From the NCBI GenBank assembly GCA_902766835.1, contig CACXFC010000089.1:1-38951 (forward strand): a stretch of 38,951 nt of DNA, written 5' to 3'. Below the pieces are notes generated by a model. The model had not been told where the DNA came from. It saw only the letters and a list, made by a program, of their open reading frames with translations, and ran no database searches. Of the stretch, positions 23,299-31,829 are shown one piece after another. Position 1 is the stretch's first letter. Every line of letters starts with the position of its first letter. The translations under genes were made by a program, and so were the position numbers. Source of the DNA: an uncultured Coriobacteriaceae bacterium. GTDB lineage: Bacteria; Actinomycetota; Coriobacteriia; Coriobacteriales; Atopobiaceae.

Positions 23299-24471
23299 TT
23301 AGCCAAGCAGCTCGGCAACGTCGAGGGCAATCATGTACTCCTCGTTGGTGGGAACCACCAGGACGCGGATCTTGCTGTCGGCAGCGGAGATCTCGCGCAC
23401 CTCGTCGGAGCGGATGGCGTTCTTCTCGTCGTCAATCTTGACGCCGAGCCAAGCGAGCTTCTTGGCAACCTCGGCACGCATGGTGGCGGAATTCTCGCCG
23501 ATGCCAGCCGAGAAGGCGATGGTGTCGATGCCCTCGTTGGCCTGGGCCATCTCGCACACGAGCTGGGCGGTGCGATAGGCGAACATCTCGATGGCCATGG
23601 CAGCCTTGTCGTCACCGTTGGCAGCAGCCTGCTCGATGTCGCGCGAGTCGGAGCTGATGGCCGAGACGGCAAGCAGGCCAGACTGCTTGTTCATCATGGT
23701 GTCGACCTCGTCGACGGTGTAGCCACCCACGCGCTGGAGGTAGCACACGGTGGCCGGGTCGATGGTGCCGCAGCGGGTGCCCATGATCAGGCCATCGAGC
23801 GGGGTCAGGCCCATGGTGGTGTCCATGTTCTTGCCGTCGGTGATGGCGCACAGCGACGCGCCGGAGCCAAGGTGGCAGCTCACGAGCTTGTGGAGGTCGT
23901 CACCCAGGAACTCCTTGGCGGCACGCCAGATGTAGCGATGGCTGGTGCCGTGAGCGCCATACTTGCGGATGTGCAGCTTGTCAACCACGTCGCGCGGCAG
24001 GGCGTAGCGATGGGCGCGCTCGGGGATGGCATAGTGGAAGGAGGTGTCGGCAACAACCACGTTGCCCTTGTCGGGGAACAGCTCGCGGCAGACCTCGATG
24101 GCGTCAGCCTCGGCGTAGTTGTGCAGCGGGGCAAGCGGGGCAACCTCGCGGACCCAGCCGAGCGACTCGTCGGTGACAACCTTGCTCTCGGGGAAGTACC
24201 AGCCACCCTGAACGACGCGGTGACCAATGCCGATGAAGTCCTTGCCCGTGGCGTTGATGATGTCGATGACGTACTGCATGGCGGTCTTGTGGTCGGGCAG
24301 AGGGGCCTCGATCTTCTGCTTGCCCTCGACGGCAATGGACTCATAGCCGACAAACGAGCCGTCGATGCCGATGCGCTCGCAGTTGCCCTTGGCGTAAACC
24401 TCACGCGTGTCGACGTCGAGCAGCTGGAACTTCAGCGAAGAGCTGCCGGCATTGATGACCAGTACATTCAT
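23299..24471 (-). CDS. ackA: Acetate kinase (variant acetate pocket)
   Basis: Transfers phosphate between acetyl phosphate and ADP, making acetate and ATP, and works with Pta. The N-terminal NAGSSSLKF, R85, H117 (APLHN), D142, H174 (GTSHRY region), the MGTRCGTIDP loop and GIGENS near the C terminus all match the family. The 390-aa length is normal. Two positions are unusual: A173 stands where Methanosarcina acetate kinase has the pocket residue F179 (KYGAHGTSH instead of KYGFHGTSH), and HGGE after the active arginine reads QGGW. The catalytic residues remain, so activity is expected, possibly with altered acyl preference. The ATG at 24471 follows GGAGGA. Confidence 0.95.
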   Translation of the reverse strand: MNVLVINAGSSSLKFQLLDVDTREVYAKGNCERIGIDGSFVGYESIAVEGKQKIEAPLPDHKTAMQYVIDIINATGKDFIGIGHRVVQGGWYFPESKVVTDESLGWVREVAPLAPLHNYAEADAIEVCRELFPDKGNVVVADTSFHYAIPERAHRYALPRDVVDKLHIRKYGAHGTSHRYIWRAAKEFLGDDLHKLVSCHLGSGASLCAITDGKNMDTTMGLTPLDGLIMGTRCGTIDPATVCYLQRVGGYTVDEVDTMMNKQSGLLAVSAISSDSRDIEQAAANGDDKAAMAIEMFAYRTAQLVCEMAQANEGIDTIAFSAGIGENSATMRAEVAKKLAWLGVKIDDEKNAIRSDEVREISAADSKIRVLVVPTNEEYMIALDVAELLG

Positions 24472-24578
24472 GTTCGTCCTCCGATGGTAAGGCGAGTGGC
24501 AGATACAGCAATCCTTATATTACGTCCGCTAGCCCGCAGCTATAGGCAGAATTCAAGGGCATAACGGTATCCCCGCAA

Positions 24579-24624
24579 TGAGACCGCTCTTTCGGCCTGT
24601 ATGCGTGCAGCGAGCAATGTCTCA
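24579..24624 (-). terminator. Possible terminator hairpin after the HIT gene
   Basis: TGAGAC (24579-24584) and GTCTCA (24619-24624) pair, with an inner GCTC/GAGC stem. They lie 23 bp beyond the HIT stop and ahead of the ackA promoter region. The T tract is poor, so function is uncertain. Confidence 0.35.
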
Positions 24625-24646
24625 GTGCGGCTTTGCGGCCTCGCCC

Positions 24647-24991
24647 CTACTTTGCAAGCAGGTCCTCGCCCAGGAAGCGGCCACCCAGCACATGCAGGTG
24701 CAGGTGCTTGACCACCTGGTCGGCATCGGGACCAGCGTTGGTTATGACGCGGAAGCCCGTCTCGCTAATGCCCTCGGACTTGGTGACCTCGTCGATGGCA
24801 TGGGCCATTGCGGCGAGGGTCTGGGCGTCGACCCCATCGACGATGGTCTCGTGGTGCTTCTTGGGAACAACGAGCACGTGGGTGGGTGCCGCCGGGTTCA
24901 TGTCGCGAAACGCACAGACCAGATCGTCCTCGTAGACGTAGTCGGACTCGATGATGTGGTTGGCAATCTTGCAGAAGATGCAGTCGTCCAT
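24647..24991 (-). CDS. HIT family protein (HinT-like histidine triad nucleotide hydrolase)
   Basis: Small purine nucleoside phosphoramidase-type hydrolase acting on AMP-linked substrates. The protein is 114 aa. It begins MDDCIFCKIANHIIESDYVY, whose FCKI is the standard HinT opening, and carries the triad HLHLHVLGG near the C terminus, with the nucleophilic middle His. The ATG at 24991 follows AAGGAAGGA. It is 29 bp downstream of xseB and is probably the last gene of the metallopeptidase-xseA-xseB operon. The physiological substrate is unknown. Confidence 0.92.
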   Translation of the reverse strand: MDDCIFCKIANHIIESDYVYEDDLVCAFRDMNPAAPTHVLVVPKKHHETIVDGVDAQTLAAMAHAIDEVTKSEGISETGFRVITNAGPDADQVVKHLHLHVLGGRFLGEDLLAK

Positions 24992-25020
24992 GCTGGTTCC
25001 TTCCTTGTGGGCAATACCTG

Positions 25021-25293
25021 CTACTCGTTGATGTAGGCCACAGACGGTGCCGAGACCGTGTCGACCGACACGGCGGGAGCCTCCGTCTGGTCGACGAGCT
25101 CCTGCACCTTCTGCTCGGCATGGGCCAGACGCTCGCGCAGGCTTGCAAGCAGGGCGACTCCCCTGCCGTACTTCTCCAGTGACTCCTCGAGCTCGAGGTC
25201 GCCCCGCTCCAGCGCGCGCACGATCTTCTCCAGCTCGATGGAGGCATCCTTGAAGGTCATGTCCTCGATGTTGCGCATCTCTTCGGTTGCCAT
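25021..25293 (-). CDS. xseB: Exodeoxyribonuclease VII small subunit
   Basis: Small helical subunit that assembles in several copies on XseA to form ExoVII, which degrades single-stranded DNA to oligonucleotides in both directions. The core motif TFKDASIELEKIVRALERGDLELEESLEKYGRGV, seen at about residues 13-46, is the XseB signature. A C-terminal extension rich in Val, Ser and Ala follows. Length is 90 aa. I chose the ATG at 25293, preceded by AAAGGA; an ATG at 25311 is possible and would overlap the xseA stop. Confidence 0.92.
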   Translation of the reverse strand: MATEEMRNIEDMTFKDASIELEKIVRALERGDLELEESLEKYGRGVALLASLRERLAHAEQKVQELVDQTEAPAVSVDTVSAPSVAYINE

Positions 25294-25307
25294 AGCCTGT
25301 CCTTTCG

Positions 25308-26816
25308 TCATCGTGCGTCCGCGGACGCACCGAGTTTCTCTTCGCTTCGCACTTCCGTAACCTGCGCCGCAATGCTTCCCGAGCCAAGCAGCACCGATAT
25401 GCGCTCGCCCTCCCGCACTGCCTCGGCGCTGCCAATGACATGGCCTTCTTCGTCGCGGGCGATGGCGTACCCGCGCGCAAGGACCTTGAGTGGCGAGAGT
25501 GCCTCGAGCTGTGCCGCGCACCGCCCGATCGTCTCGCGCTGGCTGCGCAGAAGACGGGGGCCGAGCGCACGCAAGCGCTGCTCCAACGCCTGCGTACTTG
25601 CATCGGTGCGTTCCAGCAGGCGCGGGAGCGCCTCGCTCATGCGCTTCGAAGCCGTATCGAGCACCTCGCGCCGGGCGACAAGCGGTGCCCATGGATCTTG
25701 CAGGCAGCGGTGGGCGGCAAGCGCATCAACTTGCGCCTCAAAGCGCGACAGCATGCGCGGCGCGGCGTCGTGCAGGCGCTGCGCGGTCAGCTCAAGCTGC
25801 ATCTGCCTATCGTCGAGCATGGACAGCGGAGCGCTCAGGGGGCGCCTCGACGCCAACGCCTCGACGGAGGCGCTGGCAGCGTCGAGGCGCGCACGCATGC
25901 CCTGGCGCGCACGCAGCTCGTATGCCTCGATCGTCTGGCGGCGCGCCTGCAGGGTCACGCCCATGGCGTGGGCAAGCCGCCGCTCGCGATCGTGGAAACT
26001 GCGTTGAATCTCGTCGAAGGCGGGAGCCACCGACTCAGCCGCCGCCGTGGGCGTAGAGCACCGGCGGTCGGCCACCATGTCGCAGATTGAGGTGTCTGGC
26101 TCGTGCCCGATGCCGGTCACCACCGGTATGGGGCATGCGGCAACGGCCCGCGCAAGCTGCTCATCGTTGAAGGTCATGAGGTCTTCGTAGGAGCCGCCGC
26201 CGCGCACGAGCAGGATGGCCTCGGGACGAGCCGCAACGGCGCGGTTGAGGGCAGCAATGATCTGGGCAGGGGCGCCCTCCCCCTGCACGGCGCAGCCCGA
26301 AACCAGAATCTCCACCAGGGGGTTCCTGCGGGCCAGGGTGCGCTTGACGTCGTCGATGACGCTGCCCGTGGGCGAGGTCACCACTGCCACCCGCGTGCAG
26401 AAAGCCGGTATGCTACGCTTGCGCGCGGGATCCATGAGGCCTTCTGCCTGCAGGCGCTTTGCAAGGGCGGCCACCTGCTGACGAAGCAGGCCCTCCCCCG
26501 ACACCTCAAGCGACTTGGCAACAAACGAAAGCCGTCCCGTGGGCGCGTAGATCTGGAAGCGCCCGGCCATGAGCACCTGAAGGCCGTCGCGCAGCTCGAC
26601 GCCACTGGCACGGTAGATGCCCTTCCACACGATGGCGTCCATCGCCGCGGAGTCGTCCTTGAGCTGGAAGTAGCAGTGCCCCGTACGCGCCGGGCCCCTA
26701 AAGCCCGACACCTCGCCGCTCACCAGCAGCGTGGGCATATTCTCGAGCGACGCCTTGGCAAAGCCAACGGCGTCGCTCACCGAAATCGCTTGACGGGCAA
26801 GGCTCTCGCTAGTCAC
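25308..26816 (-). CDS. xseA: Exodeoxyribonuclease VII large subunit
   Basis: Catalytic subunit of ExoVII. The N-terminal OB-fold covers about residues 10-110, with VSGEVSGFRGPARTGHCYFQ. The catalytic region has VAVVTSPTGSVIDDV, LLVRGGGSYEDLMTFNDE, VVTGIGHEPDTSICDMVADRR and CSTPTAAAE, followed by a long coiled-coil and a C-terminal SPLKVLARGYAI segment. Length is 502 aa, slightly above the usual 400-460, mostly in the coiled-coil. The start is a GTG at 26816 that overlaps the end of the upstream metallopeptidase gene by 8 bases (GTGACTAG), implying coupled translation. Confidence 0.94.
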   Translation of the reverse strand: MTSESLARQAISVSDAVGFAKASLENMPTLLVSGEVSGFRGPARTGHCYFQLKDDSAAMDAIVWKGIYRASGVELRDGLQVLMAGRFQIYAPTGRLSFVAKSLEVSGEGLLRQQVAALAKRLQAEGLMDPARKRSIPAFCTRVAVVTSPTGSVIDDVKRTLARRNPLVEILVSGCAVQGEGAPAQIIAALNRAVAARPEAILLVRGGGSYEDLMTFNDEQLARAVAACPIPVVTGIGHEPDTSICDMVADRRCSTPTAAAESVAPAFDEIQRSFHDRERRLAHAMGVTLQARRQTIEAYELRARQGMRARLDAASASVEALASRRPLSAPLSMLDDRQMQLELTAQRLHDAAPRMLSRFEAQVDALAAHRCLQDPWAPLVARREVLDTASKRMSEALPRLLERTDASTQALEQRLRALGPRLLRSQRETIGRCAAQLEALSPLKVLARGYAIARDEEGHVIGSAEAVREGERISVLLGSGSIAAQVTEVRSEEKLGASADAR

Positions 26817-27501
26817 GGTCGGAGCCCCTCACGCGTCCGGCGTAGTAGAGCAGCTGCAGCACCGAGGTGAGCGCGGCGGCCACATAGGTGAGCGCGGCAG
26901 CCGTGAGCACCTCCTTGGCACCCGCCTGGTCAATCTCGCTGACCGTGCCCAGGTAGTTAACCGCACGACGGGAGGCGTCAATCTCGACGGGAAGGGTCAC
27001 CAGGTGGAAGACCACCGACACCGCAAAGAACGCCACAGCCACGCGCATGAGGTTGAGCATCTGGAAGGCCCAGCCCGCCATGAAGAGCAAACCCCAGGTC
27101 TGCGAGGTAAAACTCACCGCCGGCACCAGTGCGGCGCGAATGCGCATCATGGTGTAGCCGGTTGCGTTCTGCACGGCGTGCCCTGCCTCGTGGCAGGCCA
27201 CCGCAACAGATGCGACCGAGCCCCTCCCGTAGTTCTCGCTCGAGAGATGCAGCATGTTGTCGCTGGGATCGTAGTGGTCGGTAAGGTGACCGCTCACCTG
27301 TGTGATTCCCACGGAGCTGGCTCCCATGGTGTTGAGCATGCGGCGTGCCACGTCGGCACCCGTGCCCTGCAGCTGCGTCGGTACCTGCGACCACTTGCGG
27401 TAGGCCGAGTTTATGTAGCCTTGCGTCACCAGACCCAAAATCAGCGAGACGATGGCGATCACGAGGTAGGGCAGGTCGTAGCCGTAGCCATAGCCATACA
27501 T
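26809..27501 (-). CDS. Membrane zinc metallopeptidase, YugP family
   Basis: Integral membrane protein of the YugP/neutral zinc metallopeptidase type; physiological substrate unknown. It has an N-terminal transmembrane segment (about 10-28), then a cytosolic or extracytosolic domain with SGHLTDHYDPSDNMLHLSSE. The zinc motif HEAGH (about residue 105) precedes two or three further hydrophobic segments (about 121-170 and 200-222). Length is 230 aa, normal for the family. The ATG at 27501 follows a strong AAGGAGGT. It is the first gene of an apparent operon with xseA, xseB and the HIT gene. Confidence 0.9.
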   Translation of the reverse strand: MYGYGYGYDLPYLVIAIVSLILGLVTQGYINSAYRKWSQVPTQLQGTGADVARRMLNTMGASSVGITQVSGHLTDHYDPSDNMLHLSSENYGRGSVASVAVACHEAGHAVQNATGYTMMRIRAALVPAVSFTSQTWGLLFMAGWAFQMLNLMRVAVAFFAVSVVFHLVTLPVEIDASRRAVNYLGTVSEIDQAGAKEVLTAAALTYVAAALTSVLQLLYYAGRVRGSDRD

Positions 27502-27522
27502 TAAGGACCTCCTTGTAACATC

Positions 27523-27594
27523 AGCGCGGCACAGGCCGCGCTTGCAGATGTCTTACTTTATACCCATCCCGCGACACGAATGACGCGAGATGGG
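27523..27594 (-). promoter_or_regulatory. Leader hairpin and inverted repeat upstream of the metallopeptidase operon
   Basis: AGCGCGGC (27523-27530) and GCCGCGCT (27535-27542) form an 8-bp hairpin 22 bp before the start codon. Further upstream, 27563-27573 and 27584-27594 form an 11-bp inverted repeat with one mismatch (CCCATC...GATGGG). On the minus strand this second repeat is immediately followed by TATAAA, a possible -10 box. This arrangement fits an operator overlapping a promoter plus a structured leader; the -35 is not clear. Confidence 0.4.
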
Positions 27595-27698
27595 GTGGGA
27601 GTCCACAGACGCATCTTAGGGAAGCAGCGATCAATTCATTTCGGCGTATCGCGCCCCAGGAACAGAGACGACAATATGCCAAGCCCTCGAAATACGCC

Positions 27699-28829
27699 CT
27701 AGAGCACCTCGACGCGCCCGTCCTTGACGGTAAGTCCTATCTCGCCGCTCAGCAGGCGGCTGAGCCGAGAGCCGGCCAGCTCGTAGCGCCAACCGCTCGA
27801 GAGACGGCATCCCTCGCGGCCCGCGGCCAGGTCGACGAGGTCTTCGCGGGTGGCAATGAGCTGCGGCGCGATGCCCGAGCGCTCAGATATGATGCGCAGC
27901 AGCGCATACATGAGGTCGATGGCACCCTCGGCCTCGGCCGAAGTGCGCTCGCGGCGCTTGGTGGCAGGAAGGTCGGTGGGGCCAATGGCCAGACCCTTGC
28001 GCACCGCACGCAGCAGGCCTTCCGCCTCAGCCTCCGATATCTGCTCGGTGCCCCTGATGCGGCGCAGCCGGTCCATGGTTTTGGGGCTGCGCTTGGACAC
28101 CTCCACCAGAATCTCGTCGGACACGAGCCACTTGCGCGGGATGTTGCGCTCGGCGGCACGGCGCTCGCGCCAGGCGCAGACCTCGCGGGCAACGGCCAGC
28201 TGGCGTCTGGTCAGCGAAGACGAGCGCTTGAGGTGGAGATAGGCCTGCTCGGGAATGCGCTCGAAGTGGGAGCGGTCGGCAAGCTCGTCCATCTCGGGCC
28301 TCAGCCACCCAAGGCGGTCCTTGGCCACAAGCTGCGTCATCATGGCGTCGTAGATGCCAGGGAGGTAGCGCACGTCATCTTCCGCATACGCAAGCTGCTC
28401 CTCGTCGAGCGGGCGACGCGACCAGTCGGTCAGCGAGTCTGCCTTGGGCAGGCGCACGCCGGTGTAATGCTCCACGAGCACGCCATAACCAACCTGCTGG
28501 CGCAGCCCCAAGAAGGCGGCCGCCAGCTGCGTGTCGAAGACCGGTGCCGCAACCACACCCAAAGAGTAGAAGATCACCTCAAGATCTTGCGTGCACGCAT
28601 GGAAGATCTTGGTGATGCGCTGGTCGGTCAGAAGGTTGCACAGGGGTGTCAGGTCGTCTATGGCCAACGGATCGACGCAGGCAGATTCGTCATGGGTGGC
28701 AATCTGGATGAGGCAGAGCTTGGGAAAGTAGGTCTTTTCGCGCAAGAACTCGGTGTCAACCGCAAGGATCCTCGATGATGCCGCACGATCGCAGAACGCA
28801 GCAAGGTCTTCGTATTTGGAAATGTACAC
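27699..28829 (-). CDS. rnd: Ribonuclease D-like 3'-5' exonuclease
   Basis: A DEDDy-family 3'-5' exoribonuclease that trims tRNA and other stable RNA ends. The acidic motifs are visible as VDTEFLREKTYFPKLCLIQ (DTE), HACTQDLEVI and YAEDDVRYL (YxxxD), followed by an HRDC-type domain (about 210-285, LTRRQLAVAREVCAWRERRA). I chose a GTG start at 28829, eight bases after AGGAG. The exonuclease domain begins there (VYISKYEDL), and a longer version would run into the divergent lipid kinase gene. This gives 376 aa. The upstream ATGs at 28898 and 28964 are less likely. Confidence 0.9.
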   Translation of the reverse strand: MYISKYEDLAAFCDRAASSRILAVDTEFLREKTYFPKLCLIQIATHDESACVDPLAIDDLTPLCNLLTDQRITKIFHACTQDLEVIFYSLGVVAAPVFDTQLAAAFLGLRQQVGYGVLVEHYTGVRLPKADSLTDWSRRPLDEEQLAYAEDDVRYLPGIYDAMMTQLVAKDRLGWLRPEMDELADRSHFERIPEQAYLHLKRSSSLTRRQLAVAREVCAWRERRAAERNIPRKWLVSDEILVEVSKRSPKTMDRLRRIRGTEQISEAEAEGLLRAVRKGLAIGPTDLPATKRRERTSAEAEGAIDLMYALLRIISERSGIAPQLIATREDLVDLAAGREGCRLSSGWRYELAGSRLSRLLSGEIGLTVKDGRVEVL

Positions 28830-28943
28830 GCGCAAGTCTCCTGTGGGGAAGATTGGGTACCATCTCTGATGGTGCTCGGTAACATGGGACGTCACCATAA
28901 TACCCAACACCGGCAGCATACGCACGAAGCGACAGGGGGAGCC

Positions 28944-29861
28944 TTGAGAAGCCTCATCATCCACAACTTAGGCTCGGGATTTGGGTCGGCAGAGATCTTC
29001 GAATTCGAGCGAGAGCTCATCGGCATGGGCGACGAGTGCGTCATGCGCTCGCTCTCGCGCAAGACCCCCGCCGCAGACCTCCTCACCGACGCCGAGGAAT
29101 TCGACCTTGTGGTGGTTTCGGGCGGAGACGGCACCGTTACCAACGCCCTCTATGCCCTGCGCAACCGCGACGTCATGACCTGCGTCTTTCCCTCGGGCAC
29201 GGCAAACCTGCTCTTTGCCAACCTGGGCAACGCGCCCGAGCCGGCAGCCATCGCCAACGCCTGCCGCAAGCACATGACGCGCGAGCTCGACCTCGGCGAG
29301 ATCTGCTGGACAGACGGCGAGGGCAACGAGCAGCGGAAGGGCTTCGGCATCATGTCGGGCATTGGCTTCGACGCCCAGCTCATGCAGTCCGCGTCCGTCA
29401 ACAAGCAGACTCTTGGAGAGGCGGCCTACTTCGCCGCCGTCCTCGACAACCTCAAGCCCACCGTCAGCACCTTCACCATCACGGTCGACGGGAAGACCTA
29501 CGAGCGGAAGGGCATCTCGTGCATCGTCGCCAACACCGCCATGATGCAGGGAGACATCAACATCATCCCCGGGTGCACCATGGATGACGGGATGCTTGAC
29601 GTCATGGTCTTGGCCACGACCGATGCGGTCCACCTGCTCATTCCCATCATCGCCGGCATCTTCGACCCGATGGGGCAGGTCATCGGCCGGCCGCGCATCG
29701 AGCATTTCAAGGGTTCGAGCATTCGCGTGGAGTCTTCCGTGCCGCTGCCCATACAAACCGACGGCGACCCCGTGGGCGATGTGGTCAGCTCCTACGAGGC
29801 AACGTGCCTGCCGGCAAGCAACCTCATCGTGGTGGACAACCACAGCCCCTACGCGCGCTAG
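28944..29861 (+). CDS. Diacylglycerol kinase catalytic-domain family lipid kinase
   Basis: Probable ATP-dependent lipid kinase of the DgkB/YegS/BmrU type, acting on diacylglycerol or a related membrane lipid. The key nucleotide-binding motif is VVSGGDGTVTNAL, followed by FPSGTANLLF and IMSGIGFDAQLM, and a C-terminal beta-sandwich domain with IQTDGDP. The start is uncertain. A TTG at 28944 gives LRSLIIHNLGSG, matching the normal start of the family, and sits just behind AGGGGG. ATGs at 28869 and 28884 lack ribosome-binding sites. Length is 305 aa from the TTG. It is divergent from the RNase D gene. Confidence 0.85.
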   Translation: MRSLIIHNLGSGFGSAEIFEFERELIGMGDECVMRSLSRKTPAADLLTDAEEFDLVVVSGGDGTVTNALYALRNRDVMTCVFPSGTANLLFANLGNAPEPAAIANACRKHMTRELDLGEICWTDGEGNEQRKGFGIMSGIGFDAQLMQSASVNKQTLGEAAYFAAVLDNLKPTVSTFTITVDGKTYERKGISCIVANTAMMQGDINIIPGCTMDDGMLDVMVLATTDAVHLLIPIIAGIFDPMGQVIGRPRIEHFKGSSIRVESSVPLPIQTDGDPVGDVVSSYEATCLPASNLIVVDNHSPYAR

Positions 29862-29900
29862 CGCCTAAGGCGCAGGTCCAGGCCGGCACGCGCCAGCTTC

Positions 29901-30227
29901 CTACAGCAGCGACGCCAGAGCGTAGACGCCCATCCCCACGACGGCGCACCAGATGAGCGAGCCGGTCTTTCGCGCCACCAGCAAAACGATGCCCGCAGAC
30001 ACCAGGGGCACCAGCACCCCGCGCGGGCCCTGGCCCCATGTGTCGGGCTGAATGAGGTCGTTTGCCACGAGTGCCGTGAATGCCGCCACGGGAATGGAGC
30101 CAACCGTGCGCTCGACGCGGGGCGGCAGCACCCTGCCCTGCAGCATCACGAGGGGGATGCACCGGCACGCGAGCATCACGGCAAGAAGGGCAGCCCACAT
30201 CAACATGATCTGTGCGGTGCTCATCAT
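29901..30227 (-). CDS. azlD: AzlD-family branched-chain amino acid export subunit
   Basis: The small membrane partner of AzlC in a branched-chain amino acid exporter. The 108-aa protein has four hydrophobic segments. It has the CRCIPLVMLQGRVLPPRVER region typical of AzlD (about 22-41) and SIPVAAFTALVANDL (about 45-59). The ATG at 30227, behind GGAGGAG, overlaps the azlC stop in ATGATGA. It ends 39 bp from the convergent lipid kinase gene. Confidence 0.88.
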   Translation of the reverse strand: MMSTAQIMLMWAALLAVMLACRCIPLVMLQGRVLPPRVERTVGSIPVAAFTALVANDLIQPDTWGQGPRGVLVPLVSAGIVLLVARKTGSLIWCAVVGMGVYALASLL

Positions 30228-30919
30228 CGCTGCTCCTCCCCCAGAAGCGCGTCCAGCGCCACGCCTGCCAGCACACCCGCGACGGCACCCAGAAAGATCG
30301 ATGACCCGCCAAGCACCATGAGCTTGCAGGCCAGCACGCTGGCGGCAGTGACCAGCGCAACGCGCACGGCCGAGGGCGTCCAGCTCTGACCCGCGAGCAG
30401 GCAGATGAAGACCGAGGTCATCCCAAAGGACATGATGTCGACGGGCAACGAGATGACCGAGCCGACCGCAGCGCCAATGAGGTTGGCAGTTGCCCACGAG
30501 AGCATGCAGGCCACATTCACCACGGTTGCCTTGTCAACATTCCATCCGTCGCGCGCGGCAAAGCGGCTGAAGTTGATTCCAAAGGTCTCGTCGGTCACCA
30601 AGGCGCCAAACCTCAGCACCTTGGGCGTCGGGACGCACTCCATATAGGGCGAGAGCGCCGTGGAGTACAAGAGCTGGCGGGCGGTCACAAGCGAGATGCT
30701 CAAGATCATGGTCACTAGAGGCGTGCCGGCAAGCCAGAGGTTCGACACCATGAACTGGCCTGCCCCCGAGTAATACGTGGCCGAGAACAGGAAGGCCATC
30801 AGCGGCGAGAATCCAATCTGGGCCTCCATCACGCCACAGGGAATGCCAATGGACACATAGGCGACCATCACCGGCAAGGCCAAGGCAACACACGAGGCGA
30901 TGTCATCACGCGAGAGCAT
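30224..30919 (-). CDS. azlC: AzlC-family branched-chain amino acid permease
   Basis: Integral membrane export subunit acting with AzlD. The protein has 231 aa and about seven hydrophobic segments. Family features are YVSIGIPCGVMEAQIGFSP, SATYYSGAGQFMVSNLWLAG and ISLVTARQLLYSTALSPYM, followed by LVTDETFGIN. The ATG at 30919 has only a weak GGA upstream, so the start is moderately supported. Substrate range (Val, Leu, Ile or analogues) is inferred from the family. Confidence 0.9.
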   Translation of the reverse strand: MLSRDDIASCVALALPVMVAYVSIGIPCGVMEAQIGFSPLMAFLFSATYYSGAGQFMVSNLWLAGTPLVTMILSISLVTARQLLYSTALSPYMECVPTPKVLRFGALVTDETFGINFSRFAARDGWNVDKATVVNVACMLSWATANLIGAAVGSVISLPVDIMSFGMTSVFICLLAGQSWTPSAVRVALVTAASVLACKLMVLGGSSIFLGAVAGVLAGVALDALLGEEQR

Positions 30920-31091
30920 GCGGCGTGTCCAATCGTTCGGCAGTCTCCATCAGGGCGAGCGCGAAAAAACGAGCATACATCTTAGGTGGTATCTCCCAAA
31001 TTGCCAACAGATTGTCCAAAGAAGTCGGATATTGTTACACGAGGCCTATCCATGGGCCAGAGCCCGGCACCCCTCTACCCTGCGAGGATCC

Positions 31092-31829
31092 ATGTACTCT
31101 TTCGAAAGCAAGGTGCGCTACAGCGAGTGCGACGAGAACGGCAACCTGTCGCTGCTCTCCCTCATCAACTACCTGCAGGACACCACCACGTTCCATTCCG
31201 AAAGCATCGACCGCGGCGTCTCCTACATGCGCGAGCGCGGCATCGCATGGCTCATTGCCGCCTGGCAGATAGAGATAGAGCGGCTTCCGCGCTTTTGTGA
31301 CGACATTTGTGTGAGCACCTGGTGCCACTCGATGGCGCGCACCCTTGCCACGCGCAACTTCGAGATTCGCGACGCCGCAGGCAACCAGCTCGTACGCGCC
31401 GATTCGCTCTGGTTTGTGTATGACTTCGCCACGGGAAGGCCGATTCGCATCCCCGATGACCAGCTGGTCTACCTCAGCGACGAGGCGCCGCTCGACATGC
31501 CGCCAACCCAACGCCGCCTGCCCATTGAGGGCGCGGGCGTGGAGGCTCCCAGCATTACCGTGGGAGAGCTGCACCTTGACACCAACCGGCATGTGAACAA
31601 CGCCCAGTACCTGGGCATGGCCGTCAACGCGCTTGCCGCGCTCTATGGCCACCACGCCGCCGACCAGGCGTCTTCCATCGCCCGCATCTGCATCCAGTAC
31701 AAGCGTCAGGCGCTCCTTGGCGACGTCATCGTCCCCCACGTGCACGTCGAGGGCAGCACCTGCACCGTCAACCTCACCGACGAGGACGGCAGCACCTTCG
31801 CCGTCGTGCGCATCGAGCAGCGTGCCTAG
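31092..31829 (+). CDS. Acyl-ACP thioesterase (FatA/B-like)
   Basis: Releases fatty acids from acyl carrier protein. The fold is a double hot-dog: the first half has RYSECDENGNLSLLSLINYLQD and VYDFATGRPI, and the second has LDTNRHVNNAQYLGMAVNAL, whose N-x-H-V-N-N segment carries the catalytic Asn/His of bacterial acyl-ACP thioesterases. Length is 245 aa, the usual bacterial size. I chose the ATG at 31092, preceded by GAGGA; the upstream in-frame sequence looks non-coding. Its stop codon overlaps the convergent DHFR stop (CTAG). Chain-length preference is not readable. Confidence 0.88.
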   Translation: MYSFESKVRYSECDENGNLSLLSLINYLQDTTTFHSESIDRGVSYMRERGIAWLIAAWQIEIERLPRFCDDICVSTWCHSMARTLATRNFEIRDAAGNQLVRADSLWFVYDFATGRPIRIPDDQLVYLSDEAPLDMPPTQRRLPIEGAGVEAPSITVGELHLDTNRHVNNAQYLGMAVNALAALYGHHAADQASSIARICIQYKRQALLGDVIVPHVHVEGSTCTVNLTDEDGSTFAVVRIEQRA

